Shown one piece after another: positions 32,099 to 41,530 of a stretch of 64,000 nucleotides of DNA. A program made the position numbers and the translations under genes. The DNA is from Candidatus Roizmanbacteria bacterium RIFCSPLOWO2_02_FULL_40_13 (lineage in GTDB: Bacteria > Patescibacteriota > Microgenomatia > UBA1406 > GWC2-37-13): NCBI GenBank assembly GCA_001789965.1, contig MGBA01000001.1, positions 62,001 through 126,000 on the forward strand, read 5' to 3'. Each line of letters opens with the position of its first letter. The first letter of the stretch is position 1. Below the pieces are notes generated by a model that was not told the origin of the DNA, ran no database searches, and worked only from the letters and a program-made list of their open reading frames with translations.

Positions 32099-32138
32099 GG
32101 GTCAGCTAAGCTGACCAATCACCGAGCTAAGCTCGGTG
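32099..32138 (-). repeat. Double-hairpin repeat, copy 2 (3' of tRNA-Ile)
   Basis: Two dyads, GGTCAGCTAAGCTGACC and CACCGAGCTAAGCTCGGTG. Relative to copy 1 an A-T pair in the second stem has become G-C, so pairing is preserved while sequence changed. It overlaps the last bases of tRNA-Ile. Confidence 0.85.
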
Positions 32139-32208
32139 GGCGCGGATAGAATCGAACTATCGCTCTCATCTTTATCAGAGATGTGTTTTACCATTAAACT
32201 ACGCGCCC
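32137..32208 (-). tRNA. tRNA-Ile (anticodon GAT)
   Basis: A 72-nt cloverleaf: acceptor GGGCGCG/CGCGCCC, T8-A9, D arm GTTT-AATGGTA-AAAC, anticodon arm CATCT-CTGATAA-AGATG (anticodon GAT), T arm ATAG-TTCGATT-CTAT with flanking pairs. A73 is followed by CCG, so CCA must be added after transcription. The promoter is TGATATAAT at 32289-32297. Confidence 0.93.
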
Positions 32209-32280
32209 TAACCATTATTCCGACGATTCTGTCGGAATCCCGACCCTTTTTTATAGGCGTCGGGAAACTACGCGCCCTAA
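32196..32280 (-). repeat. 16-bp direct repeat: tRNA-Ile 5' end duplicated upstream
   Basis: AAACTACGCGCCCTAA occurs at 32196-32211 (inside and just before tRNA-Ile) and again, identical, at 32265-32280. The 53 bp between hold two dyads, ATTCCGAC...GTCGGAAT and CCCGAC...GTCGGG. The extra copy is a tRNA 5' remnant lying between the promoter and the real tRNA. Confidence 0.85.
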
Positions 32281-32288
32281 TAGGTCTA

Positions 32289-32297
32289 ATTATATCA
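32289..32297 (-). promoter_or_regulatory. Extended -10 promoter of the tRNA-Ile/tRNA-Val unit
   Basis: TGATATAAT on the minus strand, upstream of the duplicated tRNA 5' fragment. The primary transcript would therefore begin near 32281 and include the fragment, both tRNAs and both hairpin repeats. Confidence 0.6.
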
Positions 32298-32328
32298 AAT
32301 TTGGGTTTTGCTTTTTTAGTTTTGGGTT

Positions 32329-32334
32329 TATAAT
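32329..32334 (+). promoter_or_regulatory. -10 box of the MgtE-domain gene
   Basis: TATAAT with a 6-nt gap (AGATCC) to the ATG at 32341; predicts a leaderless mRNA. Confidence 0.6.
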
Positions 32335-32340
32335 AGATCC

Positions 32341-33552
32341 ATGCTTTACTTTTCAGAACTTCAAAACAATAGAGTGCTTACAAAAGACGGAATTTATATC
32401 GGAAAACTGAAAGATGTGATTTTTAGAGCGTCAGATAATCCGGTTGTTACCAAACTCGTGGTTAAAACCGACAAAAATCCCGAAGCTATTATCCCGATAG
32501 AAGATGTAAGAAAAATAAACGGCGGCGTCATATTGGAGAAAAGCTACGTACTATCTAAATTAAAAGAAAACGAACTTTTTTTAACAAAAAATTTACTTGA
32601 TAACCAAATCATAGATATATCAGGTGATAAGATCGTACGGGTAAATGATGTAGCGATTCAGGATAAACCCGGCTATAGTATCGCCGGAGTCGACATCGGG
32701 CTTGTCGGGATTCTCCGATGGCTTGGTCTAATAGACTTTATAAACAAGCTTTTAGGAAAAATTGGGATCAAATTACGATCCCAATTTTTGTCATGGGCAG
32801 ACATCCAGACACTAGAACTCAGTCGGGGTCACGTAAAAATTAAAAAAGAACAGACAAAATTAGAAAAAATTCGTCCTGAAGATCTTGCAGATTATCTTGA
32901 GGAAACCAATGTAGCCAATGTAAAAGGGATACTGAGAGTCTTAGGTGAAAAAAAATCAGTTGAGGTTATAAACAATTTAAGGCTCAATTATCAGACAGCT
33001 CTTTTTAAACAGTTTGAATCCGATCAGGCTGCAAAAATTATTTCACATATGGATCCTGAAGAAGCCGTAGATGTGTTGCTTTCTCTTTCCAAGAAAAAAC
33101 GGGAAAAAATTCTCGATCAGCTTACCGATTCGTCTTACAAGGAGATTATGTATCTTCTCAATCTTCCTGACACACCGGTTGCAAAAATTTTAACAACCGA
33201 ATTTATCTCTGTTCAACCGGACCAAACCGTTAAAGAGGTCATAGATACAATTAGAAAAGAGACGAACGATTTTTACAATCTTTCTTACGTATATGTAGTT
33301 AATAAAGATATGCAGTTAGTGGGAGTTTTTGATCTTCACGAATTACTCATGCAGGGTTCCAACACACAGGTATATAAGTTTATGACGCAGCGATTGGTAA
33401 CCATTCAATTAACAACACCTATGGTTGTTGCATTCCGGAAAATAGTGAAATACAAATTATACGCGCTGCCTGTCGTCGACCGCGAAAAACGTATGTTGGG
33501 TATTGTTATTTATGATGATATTGTTGATTTGCACTTAAGAGGTAATGAATAA
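32341..33552 (+). CDS. Soluble PRC-barrel/MgtE-N/CBS-pair protein
   Basis: A 403-residue cytosolic protein made of magnesium-sensor parts but no channel. Residues 1-165 hold two PRC-barrel-like segments (GIYIGKLKDVIF; GDKIVRVNDVAI). Residues 170-270 match the MgtE N superhelical domain (IRPEDLADYLEE, MDPEEAVDVLLSLSKKKREK). A pair of CBS domains fills 275-403 (TEFISVQPDQTVKEVI; MTQRLVTIQLTTPM). The transmembrane domain of MgtE is absent. The gene overlaps the NRAMP-like gene by 8 bp, so this is probably the regulatory subunit of that transporter. Confidence 0.9.
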   Translation: MLYFSELQNNRVLTKDGIYIGKLKDVIFRASDNPVVTKLVVKTDKNPEAIIPIEDVRKINGGVILEKSYVLSKLKENELFLTKNLLDNQIIDISGDKIVRVNDVAIQDKPGYSIAGVDIGLVGILRWLGLIDFINKLLGKIGIKLRSQFLSWADIQTLELSRGHVKIKKEQTKLEKIRPEDLADYLEETNVANVKGILRVLGEKKSVEVINNLRLNYQTALFKQFESDQAAKIISHMDPEEAVDVLLSLSKKKREKILDQLTDSSYKEIMYLLNLPDTPVAKILTTEFISVQPDQTVKEVIDTIRKETNDFYNLSYVYVVNKDMQLVGVFDLHELLMQGSNTQVYKFMTQRLVTIQLTTPMVVAFRKIVKYKLYALPVVDREKRMLGIVIYDDIVDLHLRGNE

Positions 33553-34798
33553 AATTCAATTATTTTTGCAAAGGTGGAAACACCGCCTGTTTGTCTTTTT
33601 ACTTGTCCTTGGACCGGGGCTTATAACAGCAGTAGCTGATAATGACGCCGGAGGCGTGGCAACTTATACAGTTGCAGCAGCGACCTTTGGAATGGCTTCA
33701 CAACTTCTCATCATTCCAACGACAATACTTCTTGCAATCACTCAGGATGTTGGCGCTAGAATAGCTGTCGTAACAAGGAAGGGACTTGGGGATCTTATCC
33801 GTGAGCAGTTTGGGATTAAAATTTCAGTCCTTGTCTTTTTTATTTATTTTGTCGTCAACCAGGGAGTTGTACTTCAGAACATAAGCGGTCTAAAAGCAGC
33901 CTATCAACTCTTTGATCTTCCCTGGCCGGCCATGCTTATTGGAACGTGTTTTTTGCTGATACTTTTGGTTATCAACTTCAGTTACAAACGTATTCAAAGA
34001 ATCTTTCTGATTCTTATTTTTTTCTACTTTTCTTACGTTCTTGCTGCAAAACTTACAAATCCTGATTGGATTGCAATTGCCAAAGAAACACTAATTCCTC
34101 AACGACTAGGTTTGGACTATTGGTTTACACTCATTGCTGTTCTTGGAACTACAATAACTGCCTGGGGGCAGTTTTTTGTTAATAGCTATGTAAATGATAA
34201 AAAGCTTTCTATAGAACAACTTCGATATGAACGTGCAGAGATATATCTTGGCGCCTTGGTGACTAACTTTTTCTCTCTTATGATAGCGGTTGCGGTCTCA
34301 AACACGCTTTTTAAAAGTAATGTTGTTGTAACTAGCGGAGAGCAGGCTGCGCTTGCACTACGACCTCTTGCAGGTGATCTTGCATCTGCTCTCTTTGCCT
34401 CAGGACTTTTCGGAGCTTCATTACTCGGACTGACGATAGTTCCCCTGGCTACCGCCTATGTCTTTTCTGAACTTTTCGGATATGAAGGCAGTCTTGACAC
34501 TAATTTTAAAAAGGGAAGGTTATTCTACACCTTTTTCAGCATGCAGATAATTATCGCTTTGATTATTGCGCTTATTCCTTCAGTTTCTCTGTTTGCCCTC
34601 ACACTTTTTGTAGATTATTTAAACGGCGCGATTCTTCCACTGATTTTCTTCTTCCTTATTAAGTTTTCAGAAGACAAGGAGCTAATGGGCAAATACATAT
34701 TAAAAGGATTTTCAAGATTTTTCCTGCGTCTTTCAGCGGTAGTTGTAACAATTGCAGTAGTGGTTTCTCTCGTTGGGAAAATCTTTCGTTTAGGTTAA
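33545..34798 (+). CDS. NRAMP-family divalent metal transporter, Mg-type candidate
   Basis: A 417-residue membrane protein with about 11 hydrophobic helices and an NRAMP/SLC11 pattern. Helix 1 has GPGLITAVADNDAGGVATYT in place of the DPGN motif of Mn/Fe transporters. Helix 6 has LTIVPLATAY where canonical members have the MPH metal motif. Loss of the Met ligand fits the NRAMP-related magnesium transporters, and the fused-in-operon MgtE/CBS sensor supports Mg2+. Transport of Mn2+ remains possible. Confidence 0.88.
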   Translation: MNKIQLFLQRWKHRLFVFLLVLGPGLITAVADNDAGGVATYTVAAATFGMASQLLIIPTTILLAITQDVGARIAVVTRKGLGDLIREQFGIKISVLVFFIYFVVNQGVVLQNISGLKAAYQLFDLPWPAMLIGTCFLLILLVINFSYKRIQRIFLILIFFYFSYVLAAKLTNPDWIAIAKETLIPQRLGLDYWFTLIAVLGTTITAWGQFFVNSYVNDKKLSIEQLRYERAEIYLGALVTNFFSLMIAVAVSNTLFKSNVVVTSGEQAALALRPLAGDLASALFASGLFGASLLGLTIVPLATAYVFSELFGYEGSLDTNFKKGRLFYTFFSMQIIIALIIALIPSVSLFALTLFVDYLNGAILPLIFFFLIKFSEDKELMGKYILKGFSRFFLRLSAVVVTIAVVVSLVGKIFRLG

Positions 34799-34805
34799 TA
34801 CCGAG

Positions 34806-34811
34806 TATAAT
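34806..34811 (+). promoter_or_regulatory. -10 box of the small membrane protein gene
   Basis: TATAAT, 6 nt before the ATG at 34818, just after the transporter stop codon. Confidence 0.5.
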
Positions 34812-34817
34812 AGCTTC

Positions 34818-35186
34818 ATGGGTTTGAAAGATATAGACAATAAATGGTTTTTTACAGAGCTTTCTCCTCTTTTTAAAATTCCCGGTTTTTTTGTAAAAGG
34901 TGACCTTATCATACTGTTGCCACTTCTTATAGCAATACTTCTGATCGGTTTCATCTCCTTAAAATTTATGTTTGTAACGCTGGGAGTCTATATTACGATA
35001 CGGCACTTAGGAGAGATGATTTACTGGTTTTCACACCAGTTTAATGCAAGAACGTACAGGCCCGATGATATGGGTTTTAAAAAACTCGATAATCACGCTA
35101 TATATATTCTTTATCAAACCCTTGCGATAGTAGGCACTATTGTAGGTTTGAGCATAGTGGCTTATAGCCTTCTATACTTAAAGTAG
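34818..35186 (+). CDS. Hypothetical small integral membrane protein
   Basis: A 122-residue protein with a hydrophilic N-terminus (residues 1-15) and three probable helices at about 32-65 (possibly one hairpin) and 98-120. Between them lies a conserved-looking loop with TIRHLGEMIYWFSHQFNART. No family recognised. It has its own -10 box and follows the metal transporter. Its last bases overlap the 3' trailer that pairs with the 16S leader. Confidence 0.75.
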   Translation: MGLKDIDNKWFFTELSPLFKIPGFFVKGDLIILLPLLIAILLIGFISLKFMFVTLGVYITIRHLGEMIYWFSHQFNARTYRPDDMGFKKLDNHAIYILYQTLAIVGTIVGLSIVAYSLLYLK

Positions 35187-35212
35187 TTTTTAGTGTGTAA
35201 TTCGGGTTAGGA
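35183..35212 (-). other. 3' arm of the 16S rRNA processing stem
   Basis: This 30-bp stretch is complementary to the leader at 36819-36849 with only a few mismatches. In the precursor the two arms would form a long duplex that brings together both ends of the 16S, the classical RNase III substrate. It overlaps the stop codon of the membrane-protein gene. Confidence 0.85.
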
Positions 35213-35237
35213 AAAAAGACTTTCGTTTTTTTTCCTA
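35207..35237 (-). terminator. Hairpin in the 16S 3' trailer
   Basis: Dyad TTAGGAAAAAA...TTTTTTTTCCTAA with an 8-nt loop. It could end the 16S transcript or stop read-through from the plus-strand gene. It partly competes with the processing stem arm. Confidence 0.5.
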
Positions 35238-35267
35238 AAAAACTGTCATCCAAAATAAAAAAATAAG

Positions 35268-36778
<1,511 letters not shown>

Positions 36779-36818
36779 AGTTCCCTGACGATTTGCTTAA
36801 AAAACAAATAATCCAGGG

Positions 36819-36849
36819 TCCTAACCCGATTAACACACTAAAAAACTAC
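36819..36849 (-). other. 5' arm of the 16S rRNA processing stem
   Basis: Leader segment whose reverse complement recurs at 35183-35212. It lies 41 nt before the mature 5' end. Between it and the 16S is a further short dyad, CCCTG...CAGGG. Confidence 0.85.
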
Positions 36850-36869
36850 TTGTCAAAGTGCGCTTTCGA

Positions 36870-36898
36870 AGTATCAAAATACAAACGAAGTATGTCAA
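36870..36898 (-). promoter_or_regulatory. 16S rRNA promoter P2
   Basis: TTGACA (36893-36898), 17-bp spacer, GATACT (36870-36875). Another TTGACA lies downstream at 36851-36856 with only a weak -10 candidate. Confidence 0.6.
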
Positions 36899-36926
36899 TT
36901 TTAGTTCATAGGGGAGATTTTGTCAA
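36898..36926 (-). promoter_or_regulatory. 16S rRNA promoter P1
   Basis: TTGACA (36921-36926), 17-bp spacer, TAAAAT (36898-36903). Together with P2 it makes a tandem promoter, as is usual for rRNA genes. It overlaps P2 by one base. Confidence 0.75.
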
Positions 36927-36946
36927 ACAAGTTCCTTATAGGAAGA

Positions 36947-38011
36947 TCAAGGGAGTTCTATTTTAAGTCGTTGGAGCGTATCTTTTCTTCTTCCAATCCT
37001 CACCAATCCGCTTAACGTAGCGTGTTCTTTATTTGTGACTACGGTAGACTTCAGTTTCAATTCTTCTGCAAAGAAATTCTCTATCCCCTGAACATTTGCG
37101 AGGCCCCCCGCAAGCACGAATCCGTTGTTATAGATTTCATCAATCACCTCCGGCGGAGAAAGCTCAATGATCTCCTTAATCGCATCGGTGATCTGGTTTA
37201 TCGCTGATAAAAGAGCCTCTTTAATATCGGAACTGCGTATTTTTACAGATTTCGGAAGTCCGGTTTCAAGTGATTTGCCACGGACAATACTTGTTTTTTC
37301 TTCACTATCAAATCTAAAAAGATTTATTTTTAAATCTTCACAGGTCGTTTCCCCGAGTATCATTCCATGTTTCAGGTGAATGTAATTATAAATTAGTTTA
37401 TTCATATGTTCTCCGGCGCTCCTAAGCGTTTTTTGCATCACTACACCTCCACCACTAAGAACTGCAATATCAATGATTCCTCCACCAAGATCTACTACCA
37501 GTACCGGCTTATGAAGAAAAATATTAAAACCACATCCAATTGCCGTTGCAATTGCTTTTTCTACCAGATGTACTCTCGATACGCCCAATTTATAAAATAC
37601 TTCTTCAACTGCTTTTTGTTCGATCTCGGTTGCGATTGAAGGAACAGCGACGACGACTTCAAATCCCGGTTTTAACAAGGGGTAGCTTGCGACATAGGGA
37701 GAGACACCTCTTTCAATAAATTTTCTTACTAAGGCTACTTCCGCATCAAACTCAGAAATGATTCCGTTAACCATAGGGCGGATTATCTGAATAAACTCCG
37801 GAACCTTTCCTACGATTCGTTTCGCTTCATTGCCAAAGAAAATAAACTCTCTTGATCTTTTGTTGTATCCTAAGAATGTTGGTTCCTGAAGGACTACTCC
37901 CTTATCTTTTATTGCGATTCGCGTGTTGGTTGTGCCAAGATCTACGTATAATGAAAGACTGGAGATAAAGGGAAACTGGATTTTTGATAAATTTTGGATA
38001 AAATTAAGCAT
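36947..38011 (-). CDS. mreB: Actin-like cell-shape protein MreB
   Basis: A 354-residue actin-family ATPase that organises wall synthesis beneath the membrane. LYVDLGTTNTRIAIKDKG is phosphate loop 1, VLVVDLGGGIIDIAVLSGG phosphate loop 2, and GFVLAGGLANVQGI the adenosine motif. About 21 extra residues precede phosphate loop 1 and are hydrophobic/amphipathic, possibly a membrane anchor. The ATG lies in GCATGC and shares bases with the start codon of the divergent gene. PBP1A at 54936 would act in the same process. Confidence 0.95.
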   Translation of the reverse strand: MLNFIQNLSKIQFPFISSLSLYVDLGTTNTRIAIKDKGVVLQEPTFLGYNKRSREFIFFGNEAKRIVGKVPEFIQIIRPMVNGIISEFDAEVALVRKFIERGVSPYVASYPLLKPGFEVVVAVPSIATEIEQKAVEEVFYKLGVSRVHLVEKAIATAIGCGFNIFLHKPVLVVDLGGGIIDIAVLSGGGVVMQKTLRSAGEHMNKLIYNYIHLKHGMILGETTCEDLKINLFRFDSEEKTSIVRGKSLETGLPKSVKIRSSDIKEALLSAINQITDAIKEIIELSPPEVIDEIYNNGFVLAGGLANVQGIENFFAEELKLKSTVVTNKEHATLSGLVRIGRRKDTLQRLKIELP

Positions 38012-40187
38012 GCTGAGTAGATTTATACGGTTTGTATATTATAGTCTTTTTTTCAGCGTACCTCTTCTTGTCAGTTCTGCAACGTCCGAACTCTTCGAAT
38101 TTAACAAGATGATGTTTATTTATCTTGCAGCGGTTGTGGTTCTCATACTGTGGGCGCTGAAATCTCTTCGTGAAAAGAAAATTATACTACGAAAGACCTA
38201 TCTCGATCTACCCCTCGCGCTTTTTTTTCTTTCTCAACTTATTTCTACAATTACTTCAATTGACAGGCAGACCTCTTTTTTAGGATATTACGGACGTTTT
38301 AACGGCGGACTCTTATCGCTTGTAGCCTACATAGTACTTTTTTATGGCTTGGTAACTTTTTTTTCCTTTAAAGACGTAAAGAAGTTTTTAAAAATTTCTA
38401 TAATTTCCTCAATCCTTGTTATCTTGTGGGGACTTCCGGGAAAATTAGGATACGATCTCTCCTGTCTGGTATTTACGGGGCAGTTTAATAATTCCTGTTG
38501 GACTGACCAATTCAGACCACATGAGCGAATGTTTTCCACTCTTGGACAACCGAATTGGCTGGGCGCACATCTTGCAATTAATTTCTTTTTCGGACTATTT
38601 TTTTACATTGAATCTTGGTTTGAAGCAAAAAAGGAGTTTACCCGAAAACAGATTTTTTACAATGCATATCTTTTGTTGGTGGTTGCTTCCCTTCTTTTTA
38701 CCCGATCAAGATCCTCTTATCTGGGACTCGGAGTTGGAGTGCTTGTCTTTTTTATCCTGAGCGCTCCTGTTTTTTTAAAATTCTCCGCTGATCTGAAAAA
38801 GAAAACAAAAAAAGCTGTGTTGATAGTAATCGTACCCTCTTTAATTTTTTTACTTTTATTTAAAACAGGAATCCCCAAAATTGACAATCTCTTTAGTTGG
38901 CCTAATTCTTCTCAGCAAAATACAAAACAAAAATCGATAACAACGTCAGAAGACGTTACTGAATCCTTAGATATAAGAAAAATAGTCTGGAAAGGAGCGG
39001 TGGATCTTGGATTAAAGAATCCTCTTTTTGGTACGGGGGTAGAAACATTTGCATACAGTTATTACTTGGTAAGACCCAAAGAGCACAATCTTACTTCAGA
39101 GTGGGATTATCTCTATAACAAAGCTCATAATGAATATCTTAATTATTTTGCAACAACTGGTTTTATTGGACTAGTTGCGTACTTCTTTCTTCTTTTTTCA
39201 TTTTTCAAAAACGCAGGAATGGTGGTTTTTTCCCGCTCAAAATCAATTACTTTCAACAAGTATAAGAGCGAGGATGAGACATATGGACTTCAAAAAGCTC
39301 TCTTTGCCGCATGGTGTACCATTCTTGTTACTAATTTTTTTGGTTTTTCAACAACTACGATAAACGTTTTTTTCTATCTCATACCTGGACTATTTCTTTT
39401 AGTTTCTATTCAAGATAAGACGCAGCCCGCTTTTTTCAGAGAAAAAAAAGTCGATTTAAACCCCAGAGTTTCACATATTGTTCTTGGTTTAATTTCCGTC
39501 TTCAGTTTGGGATGGCTGCTTCTCTATTATATTGCCGACATTCAATATGCCTCTGCAGGCGCTTACGCACAATCCGGAGACTATCAAAAATCGACAGAGT
39601 TGTACAATCATGCTGTCCAACTTCATTACGAACACGTATATGAGGACAAATTATCATACTCTTTTGCCAATATGGCTTTTCTTGCCGCATATCAAAAAGA
39701 ACAAAAAACGGCAAATGAACTTATGAAACTTGCGGATGCTCATAACATTCGTACTTTGAACGCCTCACCTCAAAATCCCCTCTATTGGAAAACAAGGGGA
39801 AAGAACTACTATCTTTTTTACCAGATTACGCTTGATGGTAAACATCTAAAAAAAGGAATTGAAGCGCTAGAACAAGATCAAAGACTTTCCCCTACCGATC
39901 CCAAAGTCCCATACACTATTGCAGTATTTAATTCCTTACTTGAAGATGAAGCCAAAGATCCAATTCAGAAGCAGGATTTTCAAAACAAAGCTTTATTTTA
40001 CGCAATCCAAGCCACGCAACTAAAACCCGATTTTCGTGACGCATATTTTCTTCAAGGTCAACTCTACAAAAAGTATGGTAATGGAAAAGAGGCAGAAGCT
40101 ATTTTCCAGGAAATCTTAAAAAAAGATCCGGATGACCGCGAAGTAAAAGAAGAATACTTAAATCTGGAAAAAGATCTTAAGGAGTAA
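38010..40187 (+). CDS. O-antigen ligase/Wzy-like membrane protein with C-terminal TPRs
   Basis: A 725-residue protein. About 11 membrane helices fill residues 1-500, with the Wzy_C-type long outer loop (GTGVETFAYSYYLVRPKEHN, TNRAHNEYLN-like YNKAHNEYLN). The C-terminal 200 residues are soluble TPR repeats (SGDYQKSTELYNHAVQL; PDFRDAYFLQGQLYKKYG). Such proteins attach or polymerise surface glycans or glycosylate pilins. A longer in-frame ORF extends back into mreB, but the ATG at 38010 starts directly at the first helix. The 3' end overlaps the convergent prepilin gene by 11 bp. Confidence 0.85.
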   Translation: MLSRFIRFVYYSLFFSVPLLVSSATSELFEFNKMMFIYLAAVVVLILWALKSLREKKIILRKTYLDLPLALFFLSQLISTITSIDRQTSFLGYYGRFNGGLLSLVAYIVLFYGLVTFFSFKDVKKFLKISIISSILVILWGLPGKLGYDLSCLVFTGQFNNSCWTDQFRPHERMFSTLGQPNWLGAHLAINFFFGLFFYIESWFEAKKEFTRKQIFYNAYLLLVVASLLFTRSRSSYLGLGVGVLVFFILSAPVFLKFSADLKKKTKKAVLIVIVPSLIFLLLFKTGIPKIDNLFSWPNSSQQNTKQKSITTSEDVTESLDIRKIVWKGAVDLGLKNPLFGTGVETFAYSYYLVRPKEHNLTSEWDYLYNKAHNEYLNYFATTGFIGLVAYFFLLFSFFKNAGMVVFSRSKSITFNKYKSEDETYGLQKALFAAWCTILVTNFFGFSTTTINVFFYLIPGLFLLVSIQDKTQPAFFREKKVDLNPRVSHIVLGLISVFSLGWLLLYYIADIQYASAGAYAQSGDYQKSTELYNHAVQLHYEHVYEDKLSYSFANMAFLAAYQKEQKTANELMKLADAHNIRTLNASPQNPLYWKTRGKNYYLFYQITLDGKHLKKGIEALEQDQRLSPTDPKVPYTIAVFNSLLEDEAKDPIQKQDFQNKALFYAIQATQLKPDFRDAYFLQGQLYKKYGNGKEAEAIFQEILKKDPDDREVKEEYLNLEKDLKE

Positions 40188-40659
40188 CGTTTGGACTCGA
40201 TAATCCAAATCTACAAAGACAAGCTGATGATGCTCCGCAGTTGTTTCCATATCCACTCTGCTTTACTCCCGGCCCAATATCGTTAGTGTTTTCTAATGAA
40301 GAGTACAGTTGATACTGAGTTCCGTCAGTAGATGTATAGTAATAATTACAGGCAGGGTTGGTGTCCTGAGGAATGGGTAGCATGTAAATCTTTTCTCCAC
40401 TTACACACGCTGCTGTTTCACACAGAGAACTTCCAAATACAACTTGAGCGGTAAGCGGATACGCTCTTTTATCTTCATAGTACAGCTCAAGTGCTTTTTG
40501 GATACTTTGAAGTTCTTCTTTTCGTCTCGCATCCCTTCCTTTTTTTAATGAGTTTAGGAAATTTCCTGAAATAAGAGTAGTGAGTACGCCAAGTATGATT
40601 ATTACGATCATTAACTCCAAGAGAGTAAAACCCGCTCTTTTATCTTTAAAAAGGCTCAT
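40177..40659 (-). CDS. Type IV prepilin-like protein
   Basis: A 160-residue prepilin. The leader ends in RAG with cleavage before FTLLELMIVIIILG; Glu5 of the mature protein is present. ARRKEELQSIQKALELYYED is the GspG-like helix continuation. The C-terminal domain has six or more cysteines (including CGASSACLCRF), which probably form disulphides. It lies 45 bp downstream of another prepilin gene. Confidence 0.93.
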   Translation of the reverse strand: MSLFKDKRAGFTLLELMIVIIILGVLTTLISGNFLNSLKKGRDARRKEELQSIQKALELYYEDKRAYPLTAQVVFGSSLCETAACVSGEKIYMLPIPQDTNPACNYYYTSTDGTQYQLYSSLENTNDIGPGVKQSGYGNNCGASSACLCRFGLSSPNVTP

Positions 40660-40704
40660 GTTAATTAAGTATCACTAAAGAAGAGGAAACTGTCAAGAGA
40701 GTGG

Positions 40705-41259
40705 CTATTGAATGCAGTAATAACATTCAGCAGCAGCGTTTGCGGCATCTGGACAAGTTATACCGGTTCCAGCACTTGCCAAAACTCCGTTTTTATCATA
40801 TTTTGTGTTTGGATCTGCTCGAAAGGACTTAGCTGTAGGTTTGAAACAAACTCTAATTGTCTGAGTGTTGTTGTCGCCGGTAATCCAAATATTGGCAAGT
40901 TGTCCCCCGGCCAGGTTTACAAAATCTTTTTTCAGTTCTCCTGTGTCTACAACATTTTGGATAGTATTTGGAGTTCCGGAGGTTGCACTTGTTAATGTAA
41001 CAGGCGTGGTATCACTTACGCTATTAAGAACTGTCGTACACGTTGCGTCTGCACACCAGGGCATCTGACTTTTTATGGCATAGTAACGAATAACTGAGCC
41101 ATGAAATTCATTAGCCGTATTTCTTGTACCTGTATCTGTTCCCTTCTTAAGCTGTTCGAAAGGGTCAAGAGCAGCTAGAAGACCGATAGCTAAGGCTCCA
41201 AGAAGTGCGATAACGATAAGAAGTTCAATTAGTGTAAAACCGAAAGAACCTTTTTTCAT
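40705..41259 (-). CDS. Type IV prepilin-like protein
   Basis: A 184-residue prepilin: MKKGSFGFTLIELLIVIALL with cleavage after Gly and mature Glu5. The globular domain is Thr/Asn-rich and ends with a Cys cluster (CPDAANAAAECYYCIQ). An upstream ATG (41271) overlaps the -10 hexamer, so the ATG at 41259 is chosen. It follows a clear promoter at 41270-41299. Confidence 0.93.
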   Translation of the reverse strand: MKKGSFGFTLIELLIVIALLGALAIGLLAALDPFEQLKKGTDTGTRNTANEFHGSVIRYYAIKSQMPWCADATCTTVLNSVSDTTPVTLTSATSGTPNTIQNVVDTGELKKDFVNLAGGQLANIWITGDNNTQTIRVCFKPTAKSFRADPNTKYDKNGVLASAGTGITCPDAANAAAECYYCIQ

Positions 41260-41269
41260 GTATATACCC

Positions 41270-41299
41270 ATTCTAACTGCTTTTTTCTCACTTTGTCAA
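41270..41299 (-). promoter_or_regulatory. Promoter of the two-prepilin operon
   Basis: TTGACA (41294-41299), 18-bp spacer, TAGAAT (41270-41275), 10 nt before the chosen ATG. Upstream of it lies a nested dyad, CCCCGAT...ATCGGGG around TCCGATTTAATCGGGA. Confidence 0.7.
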
Positions 41300-41362
41300 C
41301 CCCGATTTAATTCCGATTTAATCGGGATTGATCGGGGGTAAAAAAAAGAGTATTTTAAATGT

Positions 41363-41370
41363 GATATAAT
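41363..41370 (+). promoter_or_regulatory. Extended -10 promoter of the rpmF-nusB-rnc operon
   Basis: TGATATAAT (from 41362) ends 7 nt before the rpmF ATG; leaderless start predicted. Confidence 0.6.
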
Positions 41371-41377
41371 TTGCCTT

Positions 41378-41527
41378 ATGGCTCCATTACCGAAACGAAA
41401 ACATTCAAAAAAAAGAAAAGGCATGAGGCTTCTTTCACGAGCCACTGACATGCCCACTTTGGTAGTCTGTGCCAACTGTAAAAAGATGAAACTGTCTCAC
41501 AGGATTTGCAAGCACTGTGGAAAGTAA
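41378..41527 (+). CDS. rpmF: Ribosomal protein bL32
   Basis: A 49-residue zinc-ribbon large-subunit protein: MAPLPKRKHSKKRKGMR, then CANC and CKHC pairs that bind zinc. The gene is too short for most ORF screens but is unmistakable. It is followed after 3 bp by nusB, so it is the first gene of rpmF-nusB-rnc. Confidence 0.97.
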   Translation: MAPLPKRKHSKKRKGMRLLSRATDMPTLVVCANCKKMKLSHRICKHCGK

Positions 41528-41530
41528 CCT

